Shown in pieces: positions 18,256 to 27,438 of a stretch of DNA of 64,000 bases; the stretch's first letter is position 1; every line of letters starts with the position of its first letter. The notes beneath the pieces were generated by a model. It had not been told where the DNA came from. It made no database searches and worked only from the letters and a program-made list of their open reading frames with translations. The DNA lies in NCBI RefSeq assembly GCF_022878925.1, contig NZ_CP084626.1:2232001-2296000 (forward strand), read 5' to 3'. This stretch comes from Caballeronia sp. TF1N1. GTDB lineage: Bacteria; Pseudomonadota; Gammaproteobacteria; Burkholderiales; Burkholderiaceae. The position numbers and the translations under genes were made by a program.

Positions 18256-19269
18256 TCAACCGTTAGCTTCGCGCCGGCTCTGCATCCGATACTCGGTCGG
18301 AGAGATCAGAAGGCGCTTGCGAAAAATCTTGGCGAGCCGGTCGCCGTTGCCCATGCCGCTTCTGCGCGCGATCTTGTCCACCGGCAGTTCCGAGTCGGTG
18401 AGTAGCGCGCAGGTCACGGCGAGGCGTGCCTGCAACAGATAATCGGAAGGCGTGATGCCCATCTCGATCTTGAAGCGGCGCAGGAAGTTGCGCTCGCTCA
18501 TCGCGGCGACCTGAGCCGCATCGACGACGGAGATCGGCCGCTCGCAGTTGTCCTGGAGCCAGCGCGCCGCCGCGCGAATCTTGTCGCCCGCGGATGCCGC
18601 GCCGCTGTCGCCCAGAATGGACACGAGCTTGGCGGCGGACCCCGGCATCAGGCGTTCGGCCACGTTGCGCGAGATGTCCAGCCCAAGGTCGCGCTTGACG
18701 AGCAGGAGCGCGCCCTTCATCGATTCGTAGCGGTCGCCGCCATCGGCGGACGGTTCGTCGCGCACGAGGTGGATCATGCTGTTGCCGTAGCGCGCCTGCG
18801 GGTCGTTGAGACCCGGATGCACGCTGCCGATACCCGCGGCTTCCAGCACCTTGCGGCCTTCGGAGATCGCCTTGACGACGGTGGTCTTCGAATTCACGCG
18901 GCGCACCCATTCGATGATGCGGTCGTCGCGGGCCGCTTCATCCGCGCCGCGACCGCCGGCCACGAAGAGCGCATCGAAACCGCCGTAGTGACGAGCATCG
19001 AGACCGTCGGTCCAGACGCGCACCGACGACGAGCACGCGACGTTGCCGCCCTCCACCGAGAGAAAGCGCACGTCGTACTTGCAGTCGGCCTTCGCTTTCA
19101 CCGACGACAGTTCGTTCGCCATGTGAAAAACTTCCGCGACGATTCCCGCGCCGAGGAGCGAAAATCCGTCGAACAGCAAAATCGCGATGCGTTTCACCTC
19201 GGTCTGAGACGGTCTCGTCGCGGGCGGCATCCAACCCATCACTGCGGGTTCGAGAGTGGCGTAAGGCAT
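18256..19269 (-). CDS. GlxA/AraC-family transcriptional regulator (first copy)
   Basis: The 337-residue protein has an N-terminal DJ-1/PfpI-like amidotransferase-fold domain (starts near KRIAILLFDGFSLLG, with the elbow region FVAGGRGAD where a catalytic Cys would sit in true DJ-1 enzymes). The C-terminal AraC DNA-binding domain has two helix-turn-helix units (VAAMSERNFLRRFK and IARRSGMGNGDRLAKIFRKRL). The ATG at 19269 has GAGG 6 bases upstream, favouring it over an ATG two codons earlier. It reads toward the EPS operon from 164 bases upstream, and a palindrome lies between. It is a clear paralogue of the regulator at 24.6-25.7 kb. Control of EPS genes is inferred from position. Confidence 0.9.
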   Translation of the reverse strand: MPYATLEPAVMGWMPPATRPSQTEVKRIAILLFDGFSLLGAGIVAEVFHMANELSSVKAKADCKYDVRFLSVEGGNVACSSSVRVWTDGLDARHYGGFDALFVAGGRGADEAARDDRIIEWVRRVNSKTTVVKAISEGRKVLEAAGIGSVHPGLNDPQARYGNSMIHLVRDEPSADGGDRYESMKGALLLVKRDLGLDISRNVAERLMPGSAAKLVSILGDSGAASAGDKIRAAARWLQDNCERPISVVDAAQVAAMSERNFLRRFKIEMGITPSDYLLQARLAVTCALLTDSELPVDKIARRSGMGNGDRLAKIFRKRLLISPTEYRMQSRREANG

Positions 19270-20511
19270 GGTCATCCTCTGCTGCTTTTTTGTTCCAGGA
19301 GTACGGCTTGCGTTCTCGGCCATTGCATTGCATCAAGGACTTTCCCGAACTGCGCCGGGTTGTCGTGACCGATGGGAACGAGAGGTTGGCGGAATCGATC
19401 CGTTGGTGTGAATAATAAGCAGACAAAGTTTTTTGTGGTGCGGATTTTCGCTCTTAAACCACAAAATCTGTTCGGTTGTGAGGGTGACCGCACATTGATA
19501 TCTATCCCCAAATTCTTTTAGCGCAATCGTCCAAAGACTGATGAAACAAATACCGCGATTCATCATACAAACTTTATGCAAAGCGCCGGCTTGAAAAGAA
19601 TTCGCGTATCGTAGAAACCGCTTTAGAAACTCCCGCCAAGCCCTAGCGTACGGCCCTGTGCGGCTCACAGACGATTGCGCCCTCGTCGGGGAAGCGTCGA
19701 AACTGATTCATCCGTGCAACATCGCATGCTTGGCGACTGTTCAGACGTTTCATCGAAATCGGAAATTTTTGGTTAATCCTCGATCCGGCGCCTATTCTCC
19801 AATTGATTAATTAGCTGTCTCGAATTAGATAAGTTTTGGAACGCTAATAATATTCCCTGGATTATATGAGCGCGCCAATCTGGATTATCAAAAACGCTTT
19901 GGACGCGGGAATCAAAAGCCGAATTTAATTAACTTTTGAAAGATTTCCTAAGACCTATCCTGCTGCATTGCAAGGCCGCGTTTCGCCGCAAACCACCGTG
20001 CACGTTAGACGTGCGCAGCGTGCTTATCCGCCAATGATTAGTCGTTTGCGGCGGTTTCTGTTCTGAGCCCCTATTTTGAATGACCGATTGAAAGAATCTG
20101 TAATCTGCAATGCTTGATTCACGATTAATGGGCGTAATCGCGTATTTGACTGATCAGCGAATTCTTCGCACCGGGTCCCGCGTCGGCGGTCAACTTTTCC
20201 GCGCCCGCCGGGACCTTCGTTACGATTTGGAACGCCTTGGGTGTTTCACTCCTGATAAGCGCGCGGTCGTGCTCGAAGATCGGTCTTTTCGACACGATGA
20301 AGCTGCTATCGCACGCCGGTGGCCTGTATTCATCGGACGAAGCAGGCTTGCACGTGCGCGCGCGCACGCAGCGGATAAAGAAGTGGACGGCATCATCGCT
20401 TCTGAGCGGCACCGCGCGCGCGCAAGAAACGTTTCAGTTTCGTAGCATCGGCGGCGCTTGGCGTCACGGCTTGCTCCTCATCTCTCCCATACGGCCAAGG
20501 TCACGCGAACG
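19270..20511. promoter_or_regulatory. Long AT-rich regulatory region
   Basis: This holds 1242 bases between divergent genes with no convincing coding sequence. The middle part is far richer in A and T than the genes: 19801-19860 has 19 G or C in 60 bases. The 9-base word CTGGATTAT occurs twice in direct orientation, at 19857-19865 and 19880-19888, 23 bases apart, close to the spacing of paired AraC-type sites. Short frames near 19333-19668 (minus) and 20110-20445 (plus) lack good starts and family resemblance. The region probably carries promoters for the regulator gene and the lipoprotein hydrolase gene, and may bind an H-NS-like protein. Confidence 0.5.
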
Positions 20512-22707
20512 ATGAACGGATTACTCGCACCCCGCTTCACCGCCCTTCGCGTTGGCTGCCTCGCGTTTGCGCTCGCCTTCCTTGCGTCGATGACCGGCTG
20601 CGACGACGCCGCGTCCGAGGAAGCGGCGCCTGCCGCCAGCGCGGTGATCATCGACGGCGCCGCGTGGATTCCCTGCGCCGCCGAATACGGCGTCTGCACA
20701 TTCGAAGGCGCCACGCGCGTGTTGTACGGCACGCCCGTGCAACACGCGATCAAGACCTTCACGGGCAGCGCACGCTGCGACAACAGCGCCTTCGACGACC
20801 CCGCTCCCGGCGTCGAAAAACATTGCTGGTATGCGAGCACGACCAAGACGGCAGCGCCCCGCGCGCAGTCCGCCGCGGCCGAACAACAAACCGCTCTTGC
20901 CGATACCCCGCCGCTTCGCTGCAGCGCGCCGACACCGCCCGTATCGGCGTCAGTGAGCGGCGATATGCTCGAAGCGGACACGCCCGGCAGCGACGGCACG
21001 CGCATGTTCGCGCTGAAGACGCCGGTGCGCGTGGCCATCACCACGCGCGCCAAGGGCGCCGATACCGTCACATGGCAGATCCGCGACGCATGGAACACGG
21101 TCAAGGCGAGCGGCCAGTTTGCCGTCGATGCGCGCCCCGCGACTACTACGATCGTCTGCACGTCGGAGGCGGCGGGTTACTTCGCGGTGAGCGCATCGCT
21201 CAAGTCGGGTAAGAGCGCGTTGCCAACGCGCGGCACGCGGCCCACCGGCATCGCCACCTTCGGTGTGCTGCCGGTGGTGGCTCCGGTGCTGCCGCCCGTG
21301 GCGTTCGAGCATCCGGATCAGCATCGCTTCGGCGGACAAGGCGCGGCATATCTCAAGCCGGGTCAAAGCTGCTGTTCCGGCGACGGTTATCGTCCGCTCT
21401 ATCCCGAGCTAGGTCTCACCTGGGTCAACGACAACCGCAACTGGTACATGACCGAGGAAAAAGGCCCGAACACGTTCAACGCGGCAGCGGACAACCTCGC
21501 GCCCTACTTCAAGCCGGGCGATCTGCTGCGCCTCATCCAGCTCGATGGCATTCCCGCATGGGCGAGCCCCACGCACGAGCGCACGCACAGCTACGCGCCT
21601 TCCTCGCTCGATGCATACAGCGCCTACATGAAACGTGTCGGCGTGGAATCGAACGCGGTGAGAAAGCGCTGGTTCCCGCAGCAAGCGCACAACTACTACC
21701 AGGTCACTTGGGAACCGGACTACGAAGGCGGTCTGCCCTGGCGCGACACGGACGCCAATCTCGTCGCGATGTACAAGGCCACCGCCGAGGCCATTCACGC
21801 GGGCGACCCCAACGCCGTCGTAATGGGCCTGACGCTGTCGAATCTGGCCTCGAACACGACGTGGCTCAAGCGTCTGGCGCCGCTTGGCATCGGCAAGTAT
21901 CTGGATGGCGTGAGCGCGCATGGTTATTACGACGTGGGCACGTCGCCGTCGCACCCGCCGGAACGTTTCGATGCCGACGCTTCCACCGCATCGAAAGCGA
22001 TGCCCGCCGCGATGCGCGAACTGCGCCGCACGATGACCGAAGTCGTGAAGCCGGGCGCAAAGCTCTTCGTCACCGAGACAGGTATCAGCTACGACCTGAA
22101 TACGAAGTACGGCCCGGCGACGCCGAACTGGAACGTGCTCTATGCACAAGGCGCGGTGACGGCGCGCGCGCATCTGATATTGCTTGGCGAAGGCGCGGAC
22201 GTGAGCTTCGTGTTCTATTCCGCCGATCCGCCCGAGGTGGGCTATGGCGTGTTCTTCGATCTCGTGAATGCGCAAGGCGGCTACGGGCAGACGCAGATCA
22301 GCCCGAAGCCCGCCGTGATGGCCGTGGCCGCCATGACGCGTCTGATCGACGGCACGACCACGCTCGGCTATGTAAACGGCACGCCCAAAGGCGTCTATGC
22401 CTACGCGTTCCAGCGGCTGAATGGCGGCAAGGTGGTCACCGCACTCTGGACCCATAGCAATGCGGTATGGCCGGGACCGAAGGGCTTCGATGCGTCGCAT
22501 GGAGCGAACTACAGCCTCATCGTCGATGCGCCCGCGAAGTCCGGCACGGTGACGGTATTCGACATGATGGGCAATGCATCGGCCATGAAGTACAGCGACG
22601 GGCGCCTGCCGCTCGTGCTGACCGAGGCGCCCATATACGTCGTCTCCGATAACGCCGATGCCATGCGCGCCAACGTCACGAAGCCCGCCGGATACACGGG
22701 TCAATGA
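20512..22707 (+). CDS. Secreted lipoprotein with clan GH-A type glycoside hydrolase domain
   Basis: The 731-residue protein starts with a signal sequence and lipobox SMTGC, giving a lipid-anchored protein. Residues roughly 45-110 form a small Cys-containing domain (WIPCAAEYGVC, VLYG, CDN, a FDDPAPGV segment and KHCWYA), a pattern seen in accessory modules of secreted carbohydrate-active proteins. A linker and an Ig-like part follow. From about residue 280 there is a TIM-barrel-like catalytic region. It has a candidate acid/base Glu at E401 (VTWEPD, replacing the usual Asn-Glu) and a candidate nucleophile Glu at E522 (FVTETGIS). No substrate can be read. Its place between EPS genes suggests it trims or degrades the EPS at the cell surface. 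The start has weak ribosome-site support, but the lipobox supports it. Confidence 0.7.
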   Translation: MNGLLAPRFTALRVGCLAFALAFLASMTGCDDAASEEAAPAASAVIIDGAAWIPCAAEYGVCTFEGATRVLYGTPVQHAIKTFTGSARCDNSAFDDPAPGVEKHCWYASTTKTAAPRAQSAAAEQQTALADTPPLRCSAPTPPVSASVSGDMLEADTPGSDGTRMFALKTPVRVAITTRAKGADTVTWQIRDAWNTVKASGQFAVDARPATTTIVCTSEAAGYFAVSASLKSGKSALPTRGTRPTGIATFGVLPVVAPVLPPVAFEHPDQHRFGGQGAAYLKPGQSCCSGDGYRPLYPELGLTWVNDNRNWYMTEEKGPNTFNAAADNLAPYFKPGDLLRLIQLDGIPAWASPTHERTHSYAPSSLDAYSAYMKRVGVESNAVRKRWFPQQAHNYYQVTWEPDYEGGLPWRDTDANLVAMYKATAEAIHAGDPNAVVMGLTLSNLASNTTWLKRLAPLGIGKYLDGVSAHGYYDVGTSPSHPPERFDADASTASKAMPAAMRELRRTMTEVVKPGAKLFVTETGISYDLNTKYGPATPNWNVLYAQGAVTARAHLILLGEGADVSFVFYSADPPEVGYGVFFDLVNAQGGYGQTQISPKPAVMAVAAMTRLIDGTTTLGYVNGTPKGVYAYAFQRLNGGKVVTALWTHSNAVWPGPKGFDASHGANYSLIVDAPAKSGTVTVFDMMGNASAMKYSDGRLPLVLTEAPIYVVSDNADAMRANVTKPAGYTGQ

Positions 22708-22876
22708 GCCCTTGGCGAGCGGAAAAACCCGTGGCACACGTGGACGATCTTTCGGCGCTTTTCGCCAGTGTCGTGCATGCCTGTCGCGAGAATTCGCGCG
22801 CTACACTGAACGCGCGCCGTGCATATCGCGCGAGCAGCATCCATAACGATTAAAAGCAAAGACCAATGGAGCAGCA

Positions 22877-23329
22877 ATGCTGAACGTGGACGATTTCATG
22901 ACGGTGGTCCGGCTCACGCCGCTCATTTCGATCGACCTGATCGTGACCGACGGCAACCGCCGGGTTCTGGTCGGTCATCGCCGCAATCGACCCGCACAGG
23001 GCACGTGGTTCGTGCCGGGCGGGCGCGTGGACAAGGACGAATCGCTCGATGCCGCGTTCAAGCGCGTCGTCAGTAACGAACTGGGCGTGGCGAGCGTCGA
23101 GCGTTCGTCGTCGCGCTTTTATGGCGTGTTCGAGCATCGCTACGACGATAACTTCGCCGGCGAGCCCGGCTTCGGCACGCACTACATCGTGCTTGCCTAC
23201 GCGATGAACCTGAGCGGCACGGTGCCCATCGGCCGCTTCGATCAGCACAGCGATTATCGATGGCTGCTGCCCGATGAACTGCTCGCACGCGAAGACGTGC
23301 ACGAGAACACGAAGGCTTACTTCCGCTAA
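22877..23329 (+). CDS. gmm: GDP-mannose mannosyl hydrolase (Nudix family)
   Basis: The 150-residue protein is close to the usual length of GDP-mannose hydrolases. The Nudix region (residues about 48-70) reads GGRVDKDESL then VVSNELG, the altered Nudix box of this subfamily in which one of the canonical catalytic Glu positions is missing. The family hydrolyses GDP-mannose or GDP-glucose to the sugar and GDP, and in colanic-acid loci it sits with gmd and fcl. GGAG lies 5-6 bases before the ATG. Here it is on the opposite strand to the EPS operon, 169 bases after the lipoprotein hydrolase gene. It may limit the GDP-sugar pool. Confidence 0.93.
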   Translation: MLNVDDFMTVVRLTPLISIDLIVTDGNRRVLVGHRRNRPAQGTWFVPGGRVDKDESLDAAFKRVVSNELGVASVERSSSRFYGVFEHRYDDNFAGEPGFGTHYIVLAYAMNLSGTVPIGRFDQHSDYRWLLPDELLAREDVHENTKAYFR

Positions 23330-23345
23330 GCCGTGCAGCAATAAA

Positions 23346-23371
23346 AACGGCGCGCATCGCTGCGCGCCGTT
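23346..23371 (-). terminator. Terminator between gmm and galU
   Basis: An 11-base perfect stem (23346-23356 and 23361-23371) with a 4-base loop lies between convergent genes. On the minus strand a TTTTTAT run overlaps and follows the stem, so it mainly ends the galU transcript. Confidence 0.8.
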
Positions 23372-23397
23372 CTCATCGAACCGAAACAGATGATGCT

Positions 23398-24348
23398 TCA
23401 GGCGATGACCGTGGAGTCTTCGCTCGTGTCGTCGACATCCACATCGGTGCGGACTTCTTCTGCTTGCGCCGCTTCCAGCTTGCCGAAATGCGCGTTCAGG
23501 TAGGCGGCGAACTCATCGCGCACTTCCGGATGACGCAGGGCGAATTCGACCGTCGCCTTCAGATAGCCGAGCTTGCTGCCGCAGTCGAAACGCTTGCCGT
23601 GATAGCGATACGCGAGCACCTGTTCCTGTTCGAGCAACGCGGCAATGGCGTCCGTCAGTTGAATCTCGCCGCCTGCGCCCGGCTTCTGCTGACGCAGGAA
23701 GTCGAACACGCGCGGCATCAGCACATAGCGGCCGACCACGCCGAAGTTCGAAGGCGCGAGCGCCGGTTCCGGCTTTTCGACCACGCGCGAGAGCTTGAAG
23801 AGACCGTCGTCCCAGGGCTTGCCCTCGATCACGCCATACGAGCGCGAATCCTTGCGGTCGATCTCCTCGACGCCGATCACCGACGAATGATAGTGGTCGA
23901 ACACATCGACCATTTGCGAGAGCACGGGCGGCTTGCCGTCGAGCAGGTCGTCCGCGAGCACGACCGCGAACGGTTCGCCGCCGACGAGCTTTTCCGCGCA
24001 CAACACGGCGTGACCGAGACCGAGCGCTTCGGCCTGACGCACGTACATACAGGTGACATGGCTCGGCAAGATGCCGCGCACGAGTTCGAGCAGCTTGTCC
24101 TTGCCGCGCGCTTCGAGTTCGGCTTCGACTTCATAGGACTTGTCGAAGTGGTCTTCGATTGCGCGCTTGCTGCGCCCGGTCACGAAGATCATCTCCGTGA
24201 TGCCAGCGGCCATCGCTTCTTCGACCGCGTACTGAATCAGCGGCTTGTCCACGACGGGCAGCATTTCCTTCGGACTCGCCTTCGTTGCGGGCAGGAAGCG
24301 CGTGCCGAGACCGGCTACTGGGAATACCGCCTTGCGTACCTTGAGCAT
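23398..24348 (-). CDS. galU: UTP-glucose-1-phosphate uridylyltransferase
   Basis: The 316-residue nucleotidyltransferase makes UDP-glucose. It begins with [40 protein letters not shown] (shown here as adjoining family segments [12 protein letters not shown] and [10 protein letters not shown]), has VLADDLL, and has the [18 protein letters not shown] region. AGGTGAG just upstream decides for the ATG at 24348 over a longer frame. The last 25 residues are acidic and variable. UDP-glucose is the expected donor for WcaJ, so this gene serves the EPS, and as a precursor also other envelope glycans. It is divergent from the second regulator gene. Confidence 0.96.
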   Translation of the reverse strand: MLKVRKAVFPVAGLGTRFLPATKASPKEMLPVVDKPLIQYAVEEAMAAGITEMIFVTGRSKRAIEDHFDKSYEVEAELEARGKDKLLELVRGILPSHVTCMYVRQAEALGLGHAVLCAEKLVGGEPFAVVLADDLLDGKPPVLSQMVDVFDHYHSSVIGVEEIDRKDSRSYGVIEGKPWDDGLFKLSRVVEKPEPALAPSNFGVVGRYVLMPRVFDFLRQQKPGAGGEIQLTDAIAALLEQEQVLAYRYHGKRFDCGSKLGYLKATVEFALRHPEVRDEFAAYLNAHFGKLEAAQAEEVRTDVDVDDTSEDSTVIA

Positions 24349-24645
24349 CGGCTCACCTCGGTTGTCGGTTGCACGAGGCGTTGCGACGCGTCTTGGAGCG
24401 TTCGCGGCCGCCTCTTGTTGTGGGATATGTAGTGGAATCAATCGCCCGATTTCATCAGACGACATGAGTGATGCCAGCTTATCGTCCGAATATCGAAATC
24501 ATCTGCCAACAGTTCGCCATTATCCGACGATGGCGACGGCGTTTGCTGCCTGCCGCGTATAGTGCCACGCATATAGCTTGGTTTTCCCTCTGCTTTTCGC
24601 TCCACCAGGGAGATTACGACACAGGGGATGAACAGGAGAAAGTCG

Positions 24646-25719
24646 ATGGTATATGCCAACGGTATGGGCCGGCTGCAGGTCGTGCGCTCGCCCGAAACCG
24701 ACGCGCCGCCCGCCGATGTGGCCAGCATGGCGAAGCGAATCGGCATTCTGATCTTCGAGGACTTCTCGCTCGTCGAAGTCAGTTCTATTTCCGAAGTCTT
24801 TTCGCTTGCCAACCAGGTTCGCCTGCCTGCTCATGCGGGCTCGAACGCTGCGGCGCCGAACTATTCGCTGATGTTCGTGTCCAGTGAAGGCGGGAGCGTG
24901 GCGAGCAGCTGTTCCATGCGCATCTGGAGCGAAAGCCTCGAAAACCGCTGGATGAACGAGTGCGATGCCCTTTTCATCGCGGGCGGCGAAGGCGCGCGGC
25001 ACGCGCGGCACGACGTCATGTTGCGCAAACGCCTTGGGCGTATCGCACCGAAGATCCCGTTCATCAAGGCTATCGGCGAAGGCGCGCACATTCTGGCGGC
25101 GGCGAATCTCACGCTGCAGAACCGTTCGCTCGATTTCGGCGATGAACCCGCGCAGGACGCGTTGTCGTCGGCCTTGTCGCCTGCGTTGTCGAACGCACTT
25201 TTCATCGCGGAACAAACGCTTACGCTGGACGATCCTAAAGGCCCGATCGCGGCGGCGTTGTCCATCGTCAAGCGCGATCACGGCGCGGCGGTAGCGCGCG
25301 AAGTGTCGGAGCGCACGCTGCCGGGCGCGTGGCACAAGCTTGCAACCGTGCTGGAAGACACCGACAGCGGCGGCGTGCGCCAGAAGATCGACGCAGCCGC
25401 GCGCTGGATGCGCGAGAACTACGTGAAGCCGATTTCGATCACCGATGCGGCGCGCGTCGCGGCCATGAGCGAACGCAACTTCCTGCGCCGCTTCAAGGCG
25501 CAAATCGGGCTCACGCCTTCTGAATATCTCTTGCGCGCGCGACTGGACGCGAGTTGCATGCTTCTTGCGGGAACGGACTTACCGGTGGACAAGATTGCGC
25601 GCCGATGCGGCGCGGGCAGTGGCGACGGCCTCGCGAAGATCTTTCGCAAGCGGCTGTCGATCTCGCCGACGGAATACCGCATGGCGGGACGGCGCAAGCA
25701 AGCGGCCGACACGACATAG
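24646..25719 (+). CDS. GlxA/AraC-family transcriptional regulator (second copy)
   Basis: The 357-residue protein has the same layout as the regulator at 18.3 kb: a DJ-1/PfpI-like N-terminal domain (from KRIGILIFEDFSLVEV; elbow region FIAGGEGAR, without a Cys) and a C-terminal AraC domain (VAAMSERNFLRRFKAQIG, then LPVDKIARRCGAGSGDGLAKIFRKRL). The DNA-binding parts of the two copies are nearly identical over long stretches, so they may share sites. AGGAG 7 bases before the ATG at 24646 decides the start over an earlier ATG. The gene is divergent from galU across 297 bases and is followed after 69 bases by a PAP2 gene. Confidence 0.9.
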   Translation: MVYANGMGRLQVVRSPETDAPPADVASMAKRIGILIFEDFSLVEVSSISEVFSLANQVRLPAHAGSNAAAPNYSLMFVSSEGGSVASSCSMRIWSESLENRWMNECDALFIAGGEGARHARHDVMLRKRLGRIAPKIPFIKAIGEGAHILAAANLTLQNRSLDFGDEPAQDALSSALSPALSNALFIAEQTLTLDDPKGPIAAALSIVKRDHGAAVAREVSERTLPGAWHKLATVLEDTDSGGVRQKIDAAARWMRENYVKPISITDAARVAAMSERNFLRRFKAQIGLTPSEYLLRARLDASCMLLAGTDLPVDKIARRCGAGSGDGLAKIFRKRLSISPTEYRMAGRRKQAADTT

Positions 25720-25788
25720 ACTTTATGGCGACATAAGCTTAAACAGCGCATGGACCGATGCGCGCCAGGACGGGGTAACGAAAAAAGC

Positions 25789-26379
25789 ATGGAAACGAAA
25801 ATACTCTGGATTTTTTCCAATCTCGGCGACGCGGCGCTTCTTTTGCCGCTCGCACTCGTTTGCGCACTGTGGTTGCGCTCGGTGGACATGCGGCTCGCCA
25901 TTCGCTGGGCCGTGCTGCTGACGGCCGGCATGGGGTTGGTCGGCCTTTCGAAGATTCTCTATGCAGGCTGCGGCCTCGAAGTGCCGGCCATCGAATTTCG
26001 TATGATCAGCGGGCACACCATGCTCGCGGCATCGATCTATACGGTCGCCGCAGGCTTGCTCGCGGGCGGGCTCGGAAGAGCGTGGTATCTGCTGGGCGCG
26101 GCAGCGGGACTCGTGCTCGCGGCGCTGATCGGCGCAAGTCGTATTCTGCAGGACGCGCACACGCCCGCCGAAGTCGTGGCTGGCTGGCTGCTCGGCGGCC
26201 TCATCGCCTTCCTGTTGTTGCGTCATGTGTTTGCCGTGCCGCGCAAGATGCCGCGCGCGCTCGTGGCGGGCCTCGGGCTGCTCGCCGTCTCTTCGATCGC
26301 TTACGGTCATCACGCGCCGTTCCAGCGGATGATCGAACACTACTCCTGGTGGCTGTGCCGCGGACTCGGACTGTCGTGA
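25789..26379 (+). CDS. PAP2-family membrane phosphatase
   Basis: The 196-residue protein has about five to six hydrophobic segments and two PAP2 signature parts: SGHTM (His in the second motif) and SRILQDAHTPAEVVAGW (Arg and His of the third motif). The first motif (Lys and Arg-Pro) is not obvious. The family removes phosphate from lipid phosphates or undecaprenyl diphosphate at the membrane. Recycling of the lipid carrier used by the neighbouring polysaccharide pathways would fit, but a general phosphatidic acid phosphatase role is equally possible. The ribosome site before 25789 is weak. Confidence 0.85.
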   Translation: METKILWIFSNLGDAALLLPLALVCALWLRSVDMRLAIRWAVLLTAGMGLVGLSKILYAGCGLEVPAIEFRMISGHTMLAASIYTVAAGLLAGGLGRAWYLLGAAAGLVLAALIGASRILQDAHTPAEVVAGWLLGGLIAFLLLRHVFAVPRKMPRALVAGLGLLAVSSIAYGHHAPFQRMIEHYSWWLCRGLGLS

Positions 26380-26505
26380 TCGTGCGCGCCGGCCACGGTT
26401 GCTGCGCGGCTGGCGGGTTCCAAAGTATGATCCCCGCTTGATCAACAGTTCGACCGCCGTGCATGCCTGCATCTTTTGCGCGCGCGGCCGTGATTGCAGA
26501 CGAGT

Positions 26506-27438
26506 ATGGATCGCTTTCTCGCCATGAAGGTCTTTGCGCGCGTCGTCGAGTCGGGCAGCTTCTCCAAGGCCGCCGATGCGCTGCGCCTACCGCCCGCGAG
26601 CGTATCGCGCACGCTGCAAGCGCTCGAAGCGCACCTCGGCGCACGCCTCATCAATCGCACCACACGCAGCATCAGCATCACCGAAGACGGCGAGGCTTAC
26701 TACGATCGCTGCGTGCGCGTGCTGGGCGAGATCGACGACATGGAAGCGTCGCTCTCGCATTCGAAGCTCAGTCCCAAGGGCAACGTCAAGGTCAGCCTGC
26801 CGCAGGTCATGGCGAAGAGCACCATCATTCCCGCCTTGCCGGAATTCTTCGCGGCTTATCCGGATATTGGCGTCGAATTGCTTTTGACGGACCGCTCGGT
26901 CGATCTCGTCGAGGAAGCCGTGGATTGCGTGGTGCGCGTGGGCGCGGTCGGCGACGTCGGCCTCGTGGCCAAGCGCATCGGCGCGTATTCGCAGATCACG
27001 TGCGCATCGCCCGGCTATCTCGAGAAGTACGGCACGCCGCGCACGCTCGACGATCTCGAACAGCATCTCGCGGTCGGCTACGTGCTCAACAAGTCGGGGC
27101 GCGTGCGCAACTGGGAATTCGTCGTCGATAACGAAACGCGCACCATCGCGATGAAGCACAAGATCGCGGTGAACGACGGCGATTCGTACATTGCGTGCGG
27201 CGTCTCGGGCCTCGGACTCATCCAGAGTTCGAGCTACACGCTCGACCCTTATGTGAAAAGCGGCGCGCTCGTGGAAGTGCTGAACGAGTATCCGTCGTAT
27301 GCGCGCGTGGTGTCGGTGCTGTATGCGGCGAACCGGCATCAGCCGCGGCGCGTGCGCGTGTTCATCGACTGGGTGGCGGAGCTCTATGGACGCCTGCCCG
27401 CATTTCAGGCGAGCGGCAAAACGGTCTCGCCGTCATGA
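26506..27438 (+). CDS. LysR-family transcriptional regulator
   Basis: The 310-residue protein begins MDRFLAMKVFARVVESGSFSKAADAL, the winged helix-turn-helix of the LysR family (closest in style to the CrgA/DmlR group). A co-inducer-binding domain follows, with the VCRVG-like segment CVVRVGAVGDVGLVA. The effector and targets cannot be inferred. Its last 77 bases overlap the end of the convergent glycosyltransferase gene. It marks the junction of the EPS and O-antigen loci. Confidence 0.92.
   Translation: MDRFLAMKVFARVVESGSFSKAADALRLPPASVSRTLQALEAHLGARLINRTTRSISITEDGEAYYDRCVRVLGEIDDMEASLSHSKLSPKGNVKVSLPQVMAKSTIIPALPEFFAAYPDIGVELLLTDRSVDLVEEAVDCVVRVGAVGDVGLVAKRIGAYSQITCASPGYLEKYGTPRTLDDLEQHLAVGYVLNKSGRVRNWEFVVDNETRTIAMKHKIAVNDGDSYIACGVSGLGLIQSSSYTLDPYVKSGALVEVLNEYPSYARVVSVLYAANRHQPRRVRVFIDWVAELYGRLPAFQASGKTVSPS

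Noticed and set aside
19333..19668. A 111-codon frame in the AT-rich region, minus strand
   Set aside because: It overlaps the probable promoter of the regulator gene, has no ribosome site that I can see and no known pattern.
20110..20445. Short frames on both strands before the lipoprotein hydrolase gene
   Set aside because: Three overlapping frames compete, none has a good start or family resemblance. A gene remnant cannot be excluded, but I cannot support one.
21409..22737. A 442-codon frame on the minus strand
   Set aside because: It is antisense to the lipoprotein hydrolase gene, which has a lipobox and both candidate catalytic Glu.
1..27438. Direct equation of the EPS locus with the cepacian (bce) cluster
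   Set aside because: Shared gene types (wza, wzc, manC, gmd, galU) are common to many EPS loci. The order seen here and the WcaI, Fcl and GMC genes do not by themselves show identity with bce.
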